Positions 24,902-32,766 of a stretch of 64,000 bases of DNA are shown here, piece by piece. The DNA comes from Mycolicibacterium llatzerense. GTDB taxonomy: Bacteria; Actinomycetota; Actinomycetes; Mycobacteriales; Mycobacteriaceae. A program made the translations under genes and the position numbers. Every line of letters begins with the position of its first letter. Within the stretch, counting starts at the first letter, position 1. The stretch lies in contig NZ_JXST01000035.1 of assembly GCF_000878195.1 (NCBI RefSeq), forward strand, positions 1 through 64,000, in the 5' to 3' direction. The notes beneath the pieces were generated by a model that saw nothing but the letters and a program-made list of their open reading frames with translations, was not told where the DNA came from and ran no database searches.

Positions 24902-25501
24902 GTGATGGACCTCGATACCCGAATCTTCTACTACATCAACGATTTCGCCCGGGACACCCCCTGGCTGCACCCGGTCGTGGCCGGATACGCGAACGACGGT
25001 GTCGTACTGTTTGCCATCTTTCTACTCGCTGGATGGTGGATCGCCCGCCGAACCAACAACCCCAGCGCGATGACCGCGGCGGTGTGGGCACCTTTGGGCG
25101 TGCTGGCCGCGGTGGCCATCAACCAGCCGATAGCCGACACCATCAATGCAACCCGTCCCTGTAATGCGTTGCCCCACATCGTGGTTTTGCATTGCAACAC
25201 CGACGGCGGGTTCCCCAGCGACCATGCGATGATGGCCGGGGCCGTCACCGCCGGCGTGTGGCTGGTGAATCGTCGGCTCGGCGTCGTCGCCGCGATCGCG
25301 GCAGTAGCCATGGCATTGGCGCGGGTCTACGTCGGCGCGCACTACCCCCAAGACGTCCTTGTTGGTCTCACTCTGGGCTCGGCCCTGAGCGTTTCCGGAT
25401 ACCTCCTCGCCCGACCGATGGTGAGCCGGCTGGTGGTCCGCACCGCCAAGACCCGGCTGCGCACGCTCATCACGGCCGCCGAACCAGATGCCGTTCATTG
25501 A
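24902..25501 (+). CDS. PAP2-family phosphatase
   Basis: A 199-residue membrane phosphatase of the undecaprenyl-diphosphate/phosphatidic acid type. The PAP2 signature is seen as TINATRP (first motif, without an obvious Lys at the usual spacing), PSDHAMMAG (second motif, His acid) and RVYVGAHYPQDVLVG (third motif, Arg and nucleophilic His). About five helices. Such enzymes recycle lipid carriers or dephosphorylate phospholipids on the outer face of the membrane. GTG 24902 and ATG 24905 are both possible. It follows the DUF347 gene after 34 bp, likely the same transcript. Confidence 0.86.
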   Translation: MMDLDTRIFYYINDFARDTPWLHPVVAGYANDGVVLFAIFLLAGWWIARRTNNPSAMTAAVWAPLGVLAAVAINQPIADTINATRPCNALPHIVVLHCNTDGGFPSDHAMMAGAVTAGVWLVNRRLGVVAAIAAVAMALARVYVGAHYPQDVLVGLTLGSALSVSGYLLARPMVSRLVVRTAKTRLRTLITAAEPDAVH

Positions 25502-25544
25502 CTTGATCGCATCTGATCGCAACGCCATAACTACCCTGTTCACG

Positions 25545-25563
25545 CTCAGCGTCCTCACAGCAA
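25545..25563 (+). promoter_or_regulatory. Second copy of the direct-repeat box
   Basis: CTCAGCGTCCTCACAGCAA matches the box at 23579-23597 in 16 of 19 bases, with TCAGC and ACAGC half-sites 11 bp apart. It lies in the leader of the small gene at 25636 and about 280 bp upstream of the response regulator. A weaker variant (TCAGCCTGTGCCAGG, about 25818-25832) occurs just before the regulator start. Confidence 0.5.
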
Positions 25564-25635
25564 CCTGCTGCCAGTCTGATGGCATACCCGACAGCTGCTC
25601 GGCATCGATCGGCTGAAACCCCGCGAAAGGTGTTG

Positions 25636-25794
25636 ATGGACATGACAGCCCGACGAGAAGCGATCAACCTGATTGTCGGCGCCCTGATGCTGGTGGCAGC
25701 GACCATGTCGGTCCACGAGGCTCAAGAACGCGCCCAGAACGCACCGGCAGCGATCGGTGAACACTTCGACAGCGCCATCGTCCTGGGGATGTAG
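25636..25794 (+). CDS. Small membrane protein, 52 aa
   Basis: A 52-residue protein with one helix (INLIVGALMLVAATMSV) and a short polar C-terminus (HEAQERAQNAPAAIGEHFDS). The ATG at 25636 has GAAAGG 5 nt upstream. No family recognised. Its place between PAP2 and the response regulator, and the upstream copy of the 19-bp box, suggest it belongs to the DUF347 regulon, perhaps as a small modulator of a membrane partner. Confidence 0.6.
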   Translation: MDMTARREAINLIVGALMLVAATMSVHEAQERAQNAPAAIGEHFDSAIVLGM

Positions 25795-25840
25795 CCGGGC
25801 AATTGATGGCTCCTAACTCAGCCTGTGCCAGGCTGATCAG

Positions 25841-26518
25841 GTGAGACTGCTGCTGGTCGAAGACGAGCCCATGCTGGCCGAGACGATCACTGCCGGGTTG
25901 CGTGCCGAAGGGTTCGTCGTGGTCGCTGTGGCCGATGGTGCCGAGGGACTCTGGCAGGCCACCAACGAGCAGTTCGACGTAGTCGTGCTCGACATCATGC
26001 TTCCGGGCCTCAACGGCTACGAGGTTTTGCGCAACATGCGCGCCGCACAGGTATGGACGCCGGTGCTGATGCTGACTGCCAAAGACGGCGACTACGACCA
26101 GACCGACGCCTTCGACCTGGGCGCTGACGACTATCTGACAAAGCCGTTTTCTTTCGTGGTGCTCACCGCCCGCTTGCGGGCCCTGATCCGACGCGGAGCT
26201 CCGCAACGTCCCGTCGTGCTGACTGCCGGCGACATCTCGCTGGACCCCGCGCGCCGCATTGTGCACCGGGGTGGACAGGACGTCTCGCTGACACCGCGAG
26301 AATTCGCCCTCCTGGCGTATCTGTTGCGCCACAAGGACATTGTCCTCACCAAAACCCAGATTCTGCACAACGTATGGGACAGCCACTACGACGGCCCTGA
26401 CAACGTGGTGGAAGTCTATGTCGGCTATCTGAGACGCAAGATTGGCTCGGAGGCGATCACCACGTTGCGTGGCGCAGGCTACCGGCTCGAATCCGGCGAA
26501 CCGGCAAGCGGCAACTGA
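25841..26518 (+). CDS. OmpR-family response regulator
   Basis: A 225-residue two-domain regulator. The receiver has acidic pocket residues in VEDEP, phosphoacceptor Asp51 in VVLDIMLP, and the conserved Thr and Lys in MLTAKD and LTKPFS. The C-terminal winged helix (about 125-220) has LTPREFALLAYLL and NVVEVYVGYLRRKI. Start GTG 25841. The likely cognate kinase is encoded on the opposite strand and overlaps by 40 bp at the 3' ends, an uncommon arrangement. Probable target: the direct-repeat box upstream of the DUF347 gene and of the small gene. Confidence 0.93.
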   Translation: MRLLLVEDEPMLAETITAGLRAEGFVVVAVADGAEGLWQATNEQFDVVVLDIMLPGLNGYEVLRNMRAAQVWTPVLMLTAKDGDYDQTDAFDLGADDYLTKPFSFVVLTARLRALIRRGAPQRPVVLTAGDISLDPARRIVHRGGQDVSLTPREFALLAYLLRHKDIVLTKTQILHNVWDSHYDGPDNVVEVYVGYLRRKIGSEAITTLRGAGYRLESGEPASGN

Positions 26519-27885
26519 ACCGTCACCACGGTTCCCCCGCCGGCATCTCGGTCATCGATGCTGACCGAGCCATCGTGGGCGGCCACGATCTCGGCGACGA
26601 TCGCCAACCCCAACCCGGTACCACCACCACGCCGCGATCGGTCAGCGTCCAAGCGAAAGAACCGCTCAAAAACCTTGTCCCGTGCGGCGGCCGGGATTCC
26701 CGGGCCGTCATCGATCACCTGCACGACGGCGTTGTCAGCCTCGGCGCGCACGAGGATGGTCACCTCGCTGGTGGCATGGCGGGCCGCGTTATCGGCCAGG
26801 TTGCGCAACAATCGCACGAACCCGTCCGGATCGACGCTGGCCTTGACCGCCGAAAGATCAGAGACTATTCGCAAGGCCGTTTCACGTTTGAGTCGAGCCG
26901 CCTCCGTAGTCGCCAGATCATCGAGATCGGTCTCGACACGACGTAGCGGCAAGCCGCGTTCATCGGCGCGCGCCAGTAGGAGCAGGTTCTCCACCAGGGT
27001 CTGCATCCGGCGCGCTTCCGGCAACAATGCGTTGGTCAGCAGCGTTCTGTCGAGGAGATCAGGGTGGGTGACCCCGATCTCCAATGCGGACACCACCGTT
27101 GCCAACGGGCTCCGTAGCTCGTGGGATGCGTCCCCGACGAACCGTCGTTGCGCGGCATGGCCGGCTTCGATGCGGGCCAGCATGTCGTTCATGGTCACGG
27201 CTAGCGCGGAAATCTCATCCGACCTGCGACCGACTGGGACCCGCTCGCCCAGATCGAAGGCACTGATCGCTGACACTCGCGACCGGATGGCCTCCACCGA
27301 CCGCAACGACCGACGCACCAGCAGGTAAGTGACGACACCTGCCACCACAGCCACGATCGGAGCCGTGATCGCCAGCATCTGCCCGGCGGTGCCGATCATC
27401 TGCTCGATCGGCTCGATGCCACCACCCACAAGCACGGTGTATTGCTGGCCTTTGCGGGATGTCACTGTAGTTGTGCTGACGCGCACATCGTCATCATCAG
27501 TTGCCAGCACCCCGACCTGGGAAGCTTCGTGCGGCAGAGGAAGCAGCGGAGTCTGCGGTGCGCTGTCGGATTGCTGCACTACCGTGCCGGCGGCGTCGGC
27601 GATCTGCACGGCCACGATCCGGTGATCGGTGTGCATCAACACCGATTCCACCTCATCGGGTGGTTCCTTGCGCAGCACATCGGCCACCGCCTGGGCGCGG
27701 GCCTCCGCGGCGTTGTCCACGTCGGCGCACATCATCCGATATAGCAACACCGTCGAGGCCGACCCCACGATCACGAGGCCGGCCAGGACCACTGCTGCGG
27801 AGACCAGCGCTGAGCGGACCGCAATCCCACCGAACCAGCCACGCCATCGGCCCACGAAATCCACCAGCGCCACGCGGCGGCTCAC
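26479..27885 (-). CDS. Sensor histidine kinase, HAMP-containing
   Basis: A 468-residue membrane kinase. First helix ALVSAAVVLAGLVIVG, an extracytoplasmic sensor of about 115 residues, a second helix ITAPIVAVVAGVVTYLLV, HAMP, the phosphoacceptor H-box (FVGDASHELRSPLATV), then HATPase with N-box LLRNLADNAARHA, G1 VIDDGPGIP, F-box VFERFFR and G2 GGGTGLGLAIV. All catalytic elements are intact. The start is uncertain: GTG 27885 fits the family; GTG 27939 would add 18 residues. It converges on the response regulator, and a HATPase-like gene lies directly upstream in the same direction. Confidence 0.88.
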   Translation of the reverse strand: MSRRVALVDFVGRWRGWFGGIAVRSALVSAAVVLAGLVIVGSASTVLLYRMMCADVDNAAEARAQAVADVLRKEPPDEVESVLMHTDHRIVAVQIADAAGTVVQQSDSAPQTPLLPLPHEASQVGVLATDDDDVRVSTTTVTSRKGQQYTVLVGGGIEPIEQMIGTAGQMLAITAPIVAVVAGVVTYLLVRRSLRSVEAIRSRVSAISAFDLGERVPVGRRSDEISALAVTMNDMLARIEAGHAAQRRFVGDASHELRSPLATVVSALEIGVTHPDLLDRTLLTNALLPEARRMQTLVENLLLLARADERGLPLRRVETDLDDLATTEAARLKRETALRIVSDLSAVKASVDPDGFVRLLRNLADNAARHATSEVTILVRAEADNAVVQVIDDGPGIPAAARDKVFERFFRLDADRSRRGGGTGLGLAIVAEIVAAHDGSVSIDDRDAGGGTVVTVQLPLAGSPDSSR

Positions 27886-28007
27886 TCGGCACCCTGACCG
27901 TGCATGTCCATCAGCGGGACCGACCCGTGACCCACCCACATCGCCCCATCATTCACTGTCGTCACCGACAGTGAGGACGCTGCATGCACCCTCGGCGGCG
28001 CAGGATG

Positions 28008-28472
28008 TCAATCCCCAACCGAAATCCCGTTCGGTACAGCGGAATTGCGCAGCGATTGCCGCGTGGACGGCAACCGCACGCTCACCGCATTTTTGCACGC
28101 GCCGCTTCCGGCGACAGCGAGTGTCCCGCCGTGGGTGGCGATGATCCGAGCAGCCAACTCCAGACTGGAGTGGCGCTCCGGCGACAACATCCGACCGGCG
28201 TTGGCGACCGTGATGTGCGGGCCGTCGTCGCGGACAATGATGACTGCCTGAGCATCGCGGCGATACACCACCAACTCGATCGCTGACACGGCATTGCAAC
28301 GTGCTTGGTCAACCAGCGCAGCGACCGCCCGGTTCAACGTCGCAGCGTCACCCACCACGTAGGTCGGCCGCAGGTCGGTGCGGATCGACAACGCAGTGTT
28401 TAGTCGCAGCCAACCAGCATGCTGGACCAACACATCATCGAGAAAAATCATCTCTTCGTCACTGTCAGCCAC
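28008..28472 (-). CDS. Stand-alone, degenerate histidine-kinase ATPase domain
   Basis: A 154-residue protein that aligns only with the C-terminal HATPase part of sensor kinases. It has GDAATLNRAVAALVDQA in place of the N-box (the usual DN changed to DQ), VRDDGPHI for the G1 box (second Gly lost), and SSLELAARIIATHGGTL for the G2/last helix (GLGL lost). It has no membrane helix, H-box or HAMP. The changes argue against ATP binding. GTG 28472 has a TACCGT box 8 nt upstream on the same strand, so it may still be expressed. Either a decayed kinase remnant or an orphan modulator. Confidence 0.55.
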   Translation of the reverse strand: MADSDEEMIFLDDVLVQHAGWLRLNTALSIRTDLRPTYVVGDAATLNRAVAALVDQARCNAVSAIELVVYRRDAQAVIIVRDDGPHITVANAGRMLSPERHSSLELAARIIATHGGTLAVAGSGACKNAVSVRLPSTRQSLRNSAVPNGISVGD

Positions 28473-28951
28473 ACCGCCACACGGTATGGACCACGACCTG
28501 AACGCACGCTGAGAGCGGCCGAGGTGGGAGCCCGGTTTGAGAGGGTGGCGTTAGGGCAAGTCCGGTGACCGGGGCATTGACCGCCGCTAAGTCGCTGTGG
28601 ATGCGATCCCGACACGCAAAGTGGAATCCCACAGCAGAATTGTTTCGATTTGCCGAGTGGTAATTAGGTCGTGGAAGTGCCTGTTCATCGAATGGTGATA
28701 CATATGCGCCGGCTGGATATCCGAGTAGCGGTTGTGGCGAATGTTACCTCGCAAATTATTCTTGCTCGATAGTTAATATTCACCATCCTGCAAAGTCGAT
28801 AAATTAACCAATGCGGAACAATATTGGCCGTCGAAGTGCGATTATTGGCTGATTTTGAGGAATCTATTGGAAATTCGGCAAACGGTGGTAATTTCCAATA
28901 AGTCGCGCGCGGGGCCGACTAAACACTTTGGATCCGAAGGAGGATTCGATC
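28473..28951. other. AT-rich intergenic leader of the PGRS gene
   Basis: A 479-bp gap without a convincing gene. From about 28620 to 28930 the base composition is clearly more AT-rich than anything else in the window. The stretch holds the 11-bp inverted repeat at 28865-28900 and a strong ribosome-binding site (GGAGG, 28939-28943) for the next gene. A long regulated 5' leader or an acquired promoter segment are both possible. Confidence 0.6.
28865..28900 (+). repeat. Perfect 11-bp inverted repeat in the PGRS leader
   Basis: TATTGGAAATT (28865-28875) and AATTTCCAATA (28890-28900) are perfect complements with a 14-nt spacer, 51 bp before the GTG. It could be an RNA hairpin in the 5' leader or a protein-binding operator. 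No U-tract follows, so a terminator is unlikely. Confidence 0.7.
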
Positions 28952-30817
28952 GTGTCCAAGCATCGCAAGCAAAAGTCCGGCAGGACGCTAAAGTCCGTCA
29001 ATTATCTCGCGTCCGGCGCCTTGGGCATTGCGGCCGCGAGTGCCGGCATCGTAATGGCGATTCCGCCGGGCGCGCTTGACGCGCTGACGGCGTCGCCGCG
29101 AGCCGTCGAACTGACTGATTTCAGCTTCCCATTGGCTCCTGTGCAGGACCCGAACAACCCCCTGTGGTGGCTGACGGGACTGTTCGGAGCGGGTGCGTCC
29201 CCACCGGCACCGACCCCATTGATCACGCCGTTTGCGCCGGTGGCGCCCGATCCGTTGGACAGTCCGTGTGGCCTGATCTGTAACGGCGCGGCCGGCACGG
29301 CCCTGCATCCGAATGGGCAGGCCGGCGGCATCTTGTTCGGTGATGGCGGTGGGGGCTGGGACAGCACCGATGCCGGAGTCAACGGCGGTGACGGCGGCGG
29401 CGCGGGTCTGCTGTTCGGCTCCGGTGGCAAGGGTGGCAACGGTGCTGACGGTACCGATGTCCTGGCCGGCAGCAACGGCGGCAAGGGCGGAAACATGGGT
29501 CTGCTCGGACTGTTCGGGACGGGCGGCAAGGGCGGTAGCGGTGGCGCCGGCGGCTTTGGTGCCACCGGTGTCACCGGTGGCGCCGGCGGCGACGGTGCTG
29601 TCGGTACCGATGGTGCGACCGGCGGCGCGGGTGGCACGGGTTCGACCGGCCAGGCGGGCACTGTCGGCACCGCGGGTACCGCAGGCACGGCAGGTACGGC
29701 CGGCACTGCGGGCAGCGTCGGTTCCAACGGCAGCAACGGCTTCCTGCTCGGTTTCAACGGCGGCACGGGCGGCACAGGTGGTGCGGGCAACGCAGGTGGC
29801 GTGGGTAGCACCGGCGGCACGGGTGGCCCCGGCGGCACGGGCGGCACGGGCGGCACCGGCGGCGTCGGCGGATCGGGCACCCCGGGTGGTTCCGGCGGCG
29901 GCGGTGGCGCGGGCGGAACCGGCTTGCAAGGCACAGCTGCAGGTGCAGGTGGCGCGGGCGGCAGCGCTGGGTTGCTGACGCTGTTCGGTGGCGGTGGACA
30001 GGGCGGCGACGGCGGTCTCGGTGGCACGGGTGGCACGGGCGGTACCGGTGGATCCGGTGGCACGGGCGGGACCGGTGGTAATGCCGGCGACGGCGGCAAA
30101 GGCGGCGCCGGCGGAGCTGGTGGATCCGGTGGCACCGGTGGAACCGGTGGTACGGGCGGCACCGGTGGCACGGGCGGCACTGGCGGTACCGGTGGCGCTG
30201 GTGGCGACGCGATCGTGACTCCCTTCACCCCCTACAAGGGTGGAGACGGCGGCACTGGCGGTACTGGTGGCACTGGCGGCACGGGTGGCACCGGTGGAAC
30301 TGGTGGCGCGGCCGGCGTCGGCGGCACCGGTGGTGTTGGCGGTACCGGCGGCAACCCCGGCAACCCCGGTGCCGGTGGTGGCGGCGGCCAGGGCGGCTCG
30401 GGTGGTATCGGCGGCACGGGCGGTACCGGCGGTGCGGCCGGCGCGGGTGGCGGCGGCGGATTGCTGGGCGGCCTGGGTCTCGGTTCGGGTGGCACGGCCG
30501 GTAGCACTGGAGCGACAGGCGCAAAGGGCTCGACTGGTGCGAATGGCGCCACCGGGTCTACGGGTGCCAGTGGAAAGACAGGAAGTACCGGTGCGTCGGG
30601 AAGTACTGGAGCTACCGGAACCAGCGGTACCCCGGGTAGTGCTGGACACACCGGCAGTACCGGCAGCAAGGGCAGTACCGGCAGCAAGGGGACTAACGGC
30701 TCCATCGGCATTGCAGGTCCATTTGGTGCCGTGACCGGTGGCGGTGCCGGTGGCGCAGGCGGTGCCGGTGGCGGTGGCGGTGCCGGTGGCGCAGGTGGTG
30801 CCGGCGGCGGCGCATAG
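28952..30817 (+). CDS. Secreted PGRS-like glycine-rich protein with collagen-like segment, no PE domain
   Basis: A 621-residue protein. GTG 28952 with Shine-Dalgarno GGAGG is followed by a basic N-terminus ([11 protein letters not shown]) and a hydrophobic stretch ([18 protein letters not shown]) that should be a signal peptide or anchor. A Pro-rich linker leads to [11 protein letters not shown] and [12 protein letters not shown], which resemble the linker that opens PGRS domains of PE_PGRS proteins. Then come several hundred residues of GGX/GGTGG repeats, a GTA-rich stretch (about residues 234-263) and a collagen-like Gly-X-Y run rich in Gly-X-Thr/Ser (about 513-590), ending Gly/Ala-rich. 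PGRS sequences are thought to fold as polyglycine II sheets. No PE domain is present, so export probably uses the signal peptide rather than ESX-5. Confidence 0.82.
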   Translation: MSKHRKQKSGRTLKSVNYLASGALGIAAASAGIVMAIPPGALDALTASPRAVELTDFSFPLAPVQDPNNPLWWLTGLFGAGASPPAPTPLITPFAPVAPDPLDSPCGLICNGAAGTALHPNGQAGGILFGDGGGGWDSTDAGVNGGDGGGAGLLFGSGGKGGNGADGTDVLAGSNGGKGGNMGLLGLFGTGGKGGSGGAGGFGATGVTGGAGGDGAVGTDGATGGAGGTGSTGQAGTVGTAGTAGTAGTAGTAGSVGSNGSNGFLLGFNGGTGGTGGAGNAGGVGSTGGTGGPGGTGGTGGTGGVGGSGTPGGSGGGGGAGGTGLQGTAAGAGGAGGSAGLLTLFGGGGQGGDGGLGGTGGTGGTGGSGGTGGTGGNAGDGGKGGAGGAGGSGGTGGTGGTGGTGGTGGTGGTGGAGGDAIVTPFTPYKGGDGGTGGTGGTGGTGGTGGTGGAAGVGGTGGVGGTGGNPGNPGAGGGGGQGGSGGIGGTGGTGGAAGAGGGGGLLGGLGLGSGGTAGSTGATGAKGSTGANGATGSTGASGKTGSTGASGSTGATGTSGTPGSAGHTGSTGSKGSTGSKGTNGSIGIAGPFGAVTGGGAGGAGGAGGGGGAGGAGGAGGGA

Positions 30818-30839
30818 CTGCCAACCGTCCACGACGGTC

Positions 30840-30882
30840 GACCACCCCTGACAGTGAAATACCTTGTCAGGGGTGGTCTTTC
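30840..30882. terminator. Strong hairpin terminator between convergent PGRS and glycosyltransferase genes
   Basis: GACCACCCCTGACA (30840-30853) and TGTCAGGGGTGGTC (30865-30878) form a perfect 14-bp stem with an 11-nt loop, followed by TTTCG. A smaller hairpin (ACCGTC-cac-GACGGT) precedes it. The location between two convergent ends fits a bidirectional intrinsic terminator, although the T-tract is short as usual in mycobacteria. Confidence 0.82.
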
Positions 30883-30903
30883 GTGAATTTCCGGCCCGAC
30901 GTG

Positions 30904-32616
30904 CTATAGCCGCTGAATGCTGAACACCCCGTCGAGTTGGGCGGTGATGGGTCCGGAGTCCAGGACTTGATTGAGCCGCTCGACGTCGAACATCGCGGGT
31001 CCGGTGGCGGCTGCGCCGACGAGCACGTACCGAGTGCCATCGCCCGCGCTGCGGACGGCGCTGGCAACCGCACATGCGCCTGCCAACGAGCGGGCGTCGT
31101 CGACGTTGATGCCGACTTGGACGACGTGCGGCTCCGCGGCCAGTACTGCCTGCAGACGGCCGATGAGCGCCTCCGGTGAGAAGAACCGCCAGCCCTGACC
31201 GAGGTGCAGCCAGTACCGGCCGTGCAGTCTGTCCTGGATGTACTGCAGTTGGGCGACGCCCTCGGTGCGAGGCCCGGTGATGAATTCCAGGAACGGATAC
31301 CTGCGCTGTAATGCCCGCCGATCCTCCACCGGCAGTCCGGTGTCGAGCGCGACGAACCGGCCGACGTGCGCGACGTCGAGACAGCAGTTCAAGAATGAAT
31401 CCACTGCCGCTTCCACGACGCTGCGGTGCGTCCCGGTAACCAGGCTGACGCTGATCTCGGCTTTCGGGTCGTGACCAATGATATTGCGCACCAAAGATTC
31501 TGGGTAAGACGTCGCGGCCTCCAGCAGGGCCGGAGCTGATTGGTCACGGTTGGCGGCGATCCTGCGACGGTCGTCGTCGGGGATATCGGAGCGGTTCAGC
31601 AGCTCGCGGCACAACGTGAACGATTCTTCATGCCGACCGGTCCAGGATGCGCACACCGACTGTTCGTCGAGGGCGCGCCATTGGTAGACGGGCGCGTCGA
31701 CGAACAAGATGTCTTCCTCCGGCAGCGGTATGGCCGCTGCGCGTTGCGCAAACAGATAACCGAGCTGGTACTCGCCTCGGGCGCGGTACTCGGCGGCGAT
31801 GGCATAGAGCGGCTCGGCGCGGGTCGGCCGGAACTCCCAGGCCCGCAAGTAGGCGTCCAACACCGCCGGCCATGGTTCGCCGAGGTGGAACATTGATCTG
31901 GCCACCTGGCACAGGGCGTAGAACGTCTCTTCGTCCCAGCCGCCCATCGCGGCGCGGCGTTCCGACCAGACGCGGGCGTTGGCGAAATCGCCCAGGTTGA
32001 AATAGCTTTCGGCGAGATAGAACGCTGAGCGTTCATTGGTCGGGTCGCGCTGCACCTCCACCAACAACAGGTCGCGGTCCCGTTCGTACTTTCTCGGATC
32101 GTTGTTGCGGGCGCCGAGTCGGCGCGATTCGATGAAGTAGTCGCCTTCGAGGCGCTCCTCGCGGAACGGCTCGGCACAGTCTGCGTATTCGTGGACCACG
32201 CCGACGTATCGCCACGGCATGCCGTCGCGAAATAGCTGTCGCCGCCAGTAGAGGAGTCCGTCGCTGATCCGCATGTTGTAGACATCGGCGGACAGTCGCG
32301 TGAAGTCGGGCTTGCCCTGCACGGTGTCGTCGGCGTCCATGACCCAGATGTAGTCACTGTGGCCTTGCGCCAACTGCAGCGCTTCGGAACGATTTTCGCC
32401 GAAATTGCGCCACCTGCGTTCGTGCACCTCGCCGGGGACTCCGAGATCTGCCATGTGATTTCGGATCGTGATCTGGGTGCCATCGTCGGAGCCGGTATCC
32501 ACGATCACCCAGAAGTTGATGTAGGGCGCGACCGCGTCCAGCACCTCGGTAACGATGTGTGCTTCGTTGCGCACGATCATGTTGAGACAGATCGTCGGCC
32601 CGGGTGGATTCTCCAC
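30904..32616 (-). CDS. GT2-family glycosyltransferase with helical C-terminal region
   Basis: A 570-residue soluble protein. The GT-A fold begins about 10 residues in: ICLNMIVRNEAHIV, FWVIVDTGSDDGT and the metal-binding motif MDADDTVQG (DxD-like). The middle part (about 200-390) consists of TPR-like helices (AFYLAESYFNLGDFANARVW), and a second alpha/beta region follows. The layout resembles large GT2 enzymes that modify proteins or surface glycans. The start at GTG 32616 is inferred from the domain border; upstream frames to 32751 would invade the lpqL promoter. It converges on the PGRS gene, whose Thr/Ser-rich repeats would be a plausible acceptor. This link is inference. Confidence 0.8.
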   Translation of the reverse strand: MENPPGPTICLNMIVRNEAHIVTEVLDAVAPYINFWVIVDTGSDDGTQITIRNHMADLGVPGEVHERRWRNFGENRSEALQLAQGHSDYIWVMDADDTVQGKPDFTRLSADVYNMRISDGLLYWRRQLFRDGMPWRYVGVVHEYADCAEPFREERLEGDYFIESRRLGARNNDPRKYERDRDLLLVEVQRDPTNERSAFYLAESYFNLGDFANARVWSERRAAMGGWDEETFYALCQVARSMFHLGEPWPAVLDAYLRAWEFRPTRAEPLYAIAAEYRARGEYQLGYLFAQRAAAIPLPEEDILFVDAPVYQWRALDEQSVCASWTGRHEESFTLCRELLNRSDIPDDDRRRIAANRDQSAPALLEAATSYPESLVRNIIGHDPKAEISVSLVTGTHRSVVEAAVDSFLNCCLDVAHVGRFVALDTGLPVEDRRALQRRYPFLEFITGPRTEGVAQLQYIQDRLHGRYWLHLGQGWRFFSPEALIGRLQAVLAAEPHVVQVGINVDDARSLAGACAVASAVRSAGDGTRYVLVGAAATGPAMFDVERLNQVLDSGPITAQLDGVFSIQRL

Positions 32617-32766
32617 TGAATCCGTATACCCGATCGTGGCCGGTGTTTGCTGCGCTTCGACAGAAACGCTTCGACTCAGCCATCGCGCGCCGTCACGTTG
32701 GACGCAGGATCGGACATATCCTCGGGCACATCCATATGTGCCAGCCTTCACGCTACGGTGGTGCCC

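Noticed and set aside
29300-30800. CRISPR array or tandem satellite
   Set aside because: The repeats are short, irregular, in frame and encode GGX; there are no uniform repeats with unique spacers and no cas genes.
28988-31075. Long minus-strand Pro-, Thr- or Ala-rich frames opposite the PGRS gene
   Set aside because: Products of GGX codon repeats read backwards; the plus-strand frame has the ribosome-binding site, signal peptide and terminator.
32617-32751. Upstream start for the GT2 gene
   Set aside because: The extension would cover most of the divergent lpqL promoter region and encodes no part of the GT-A fold.
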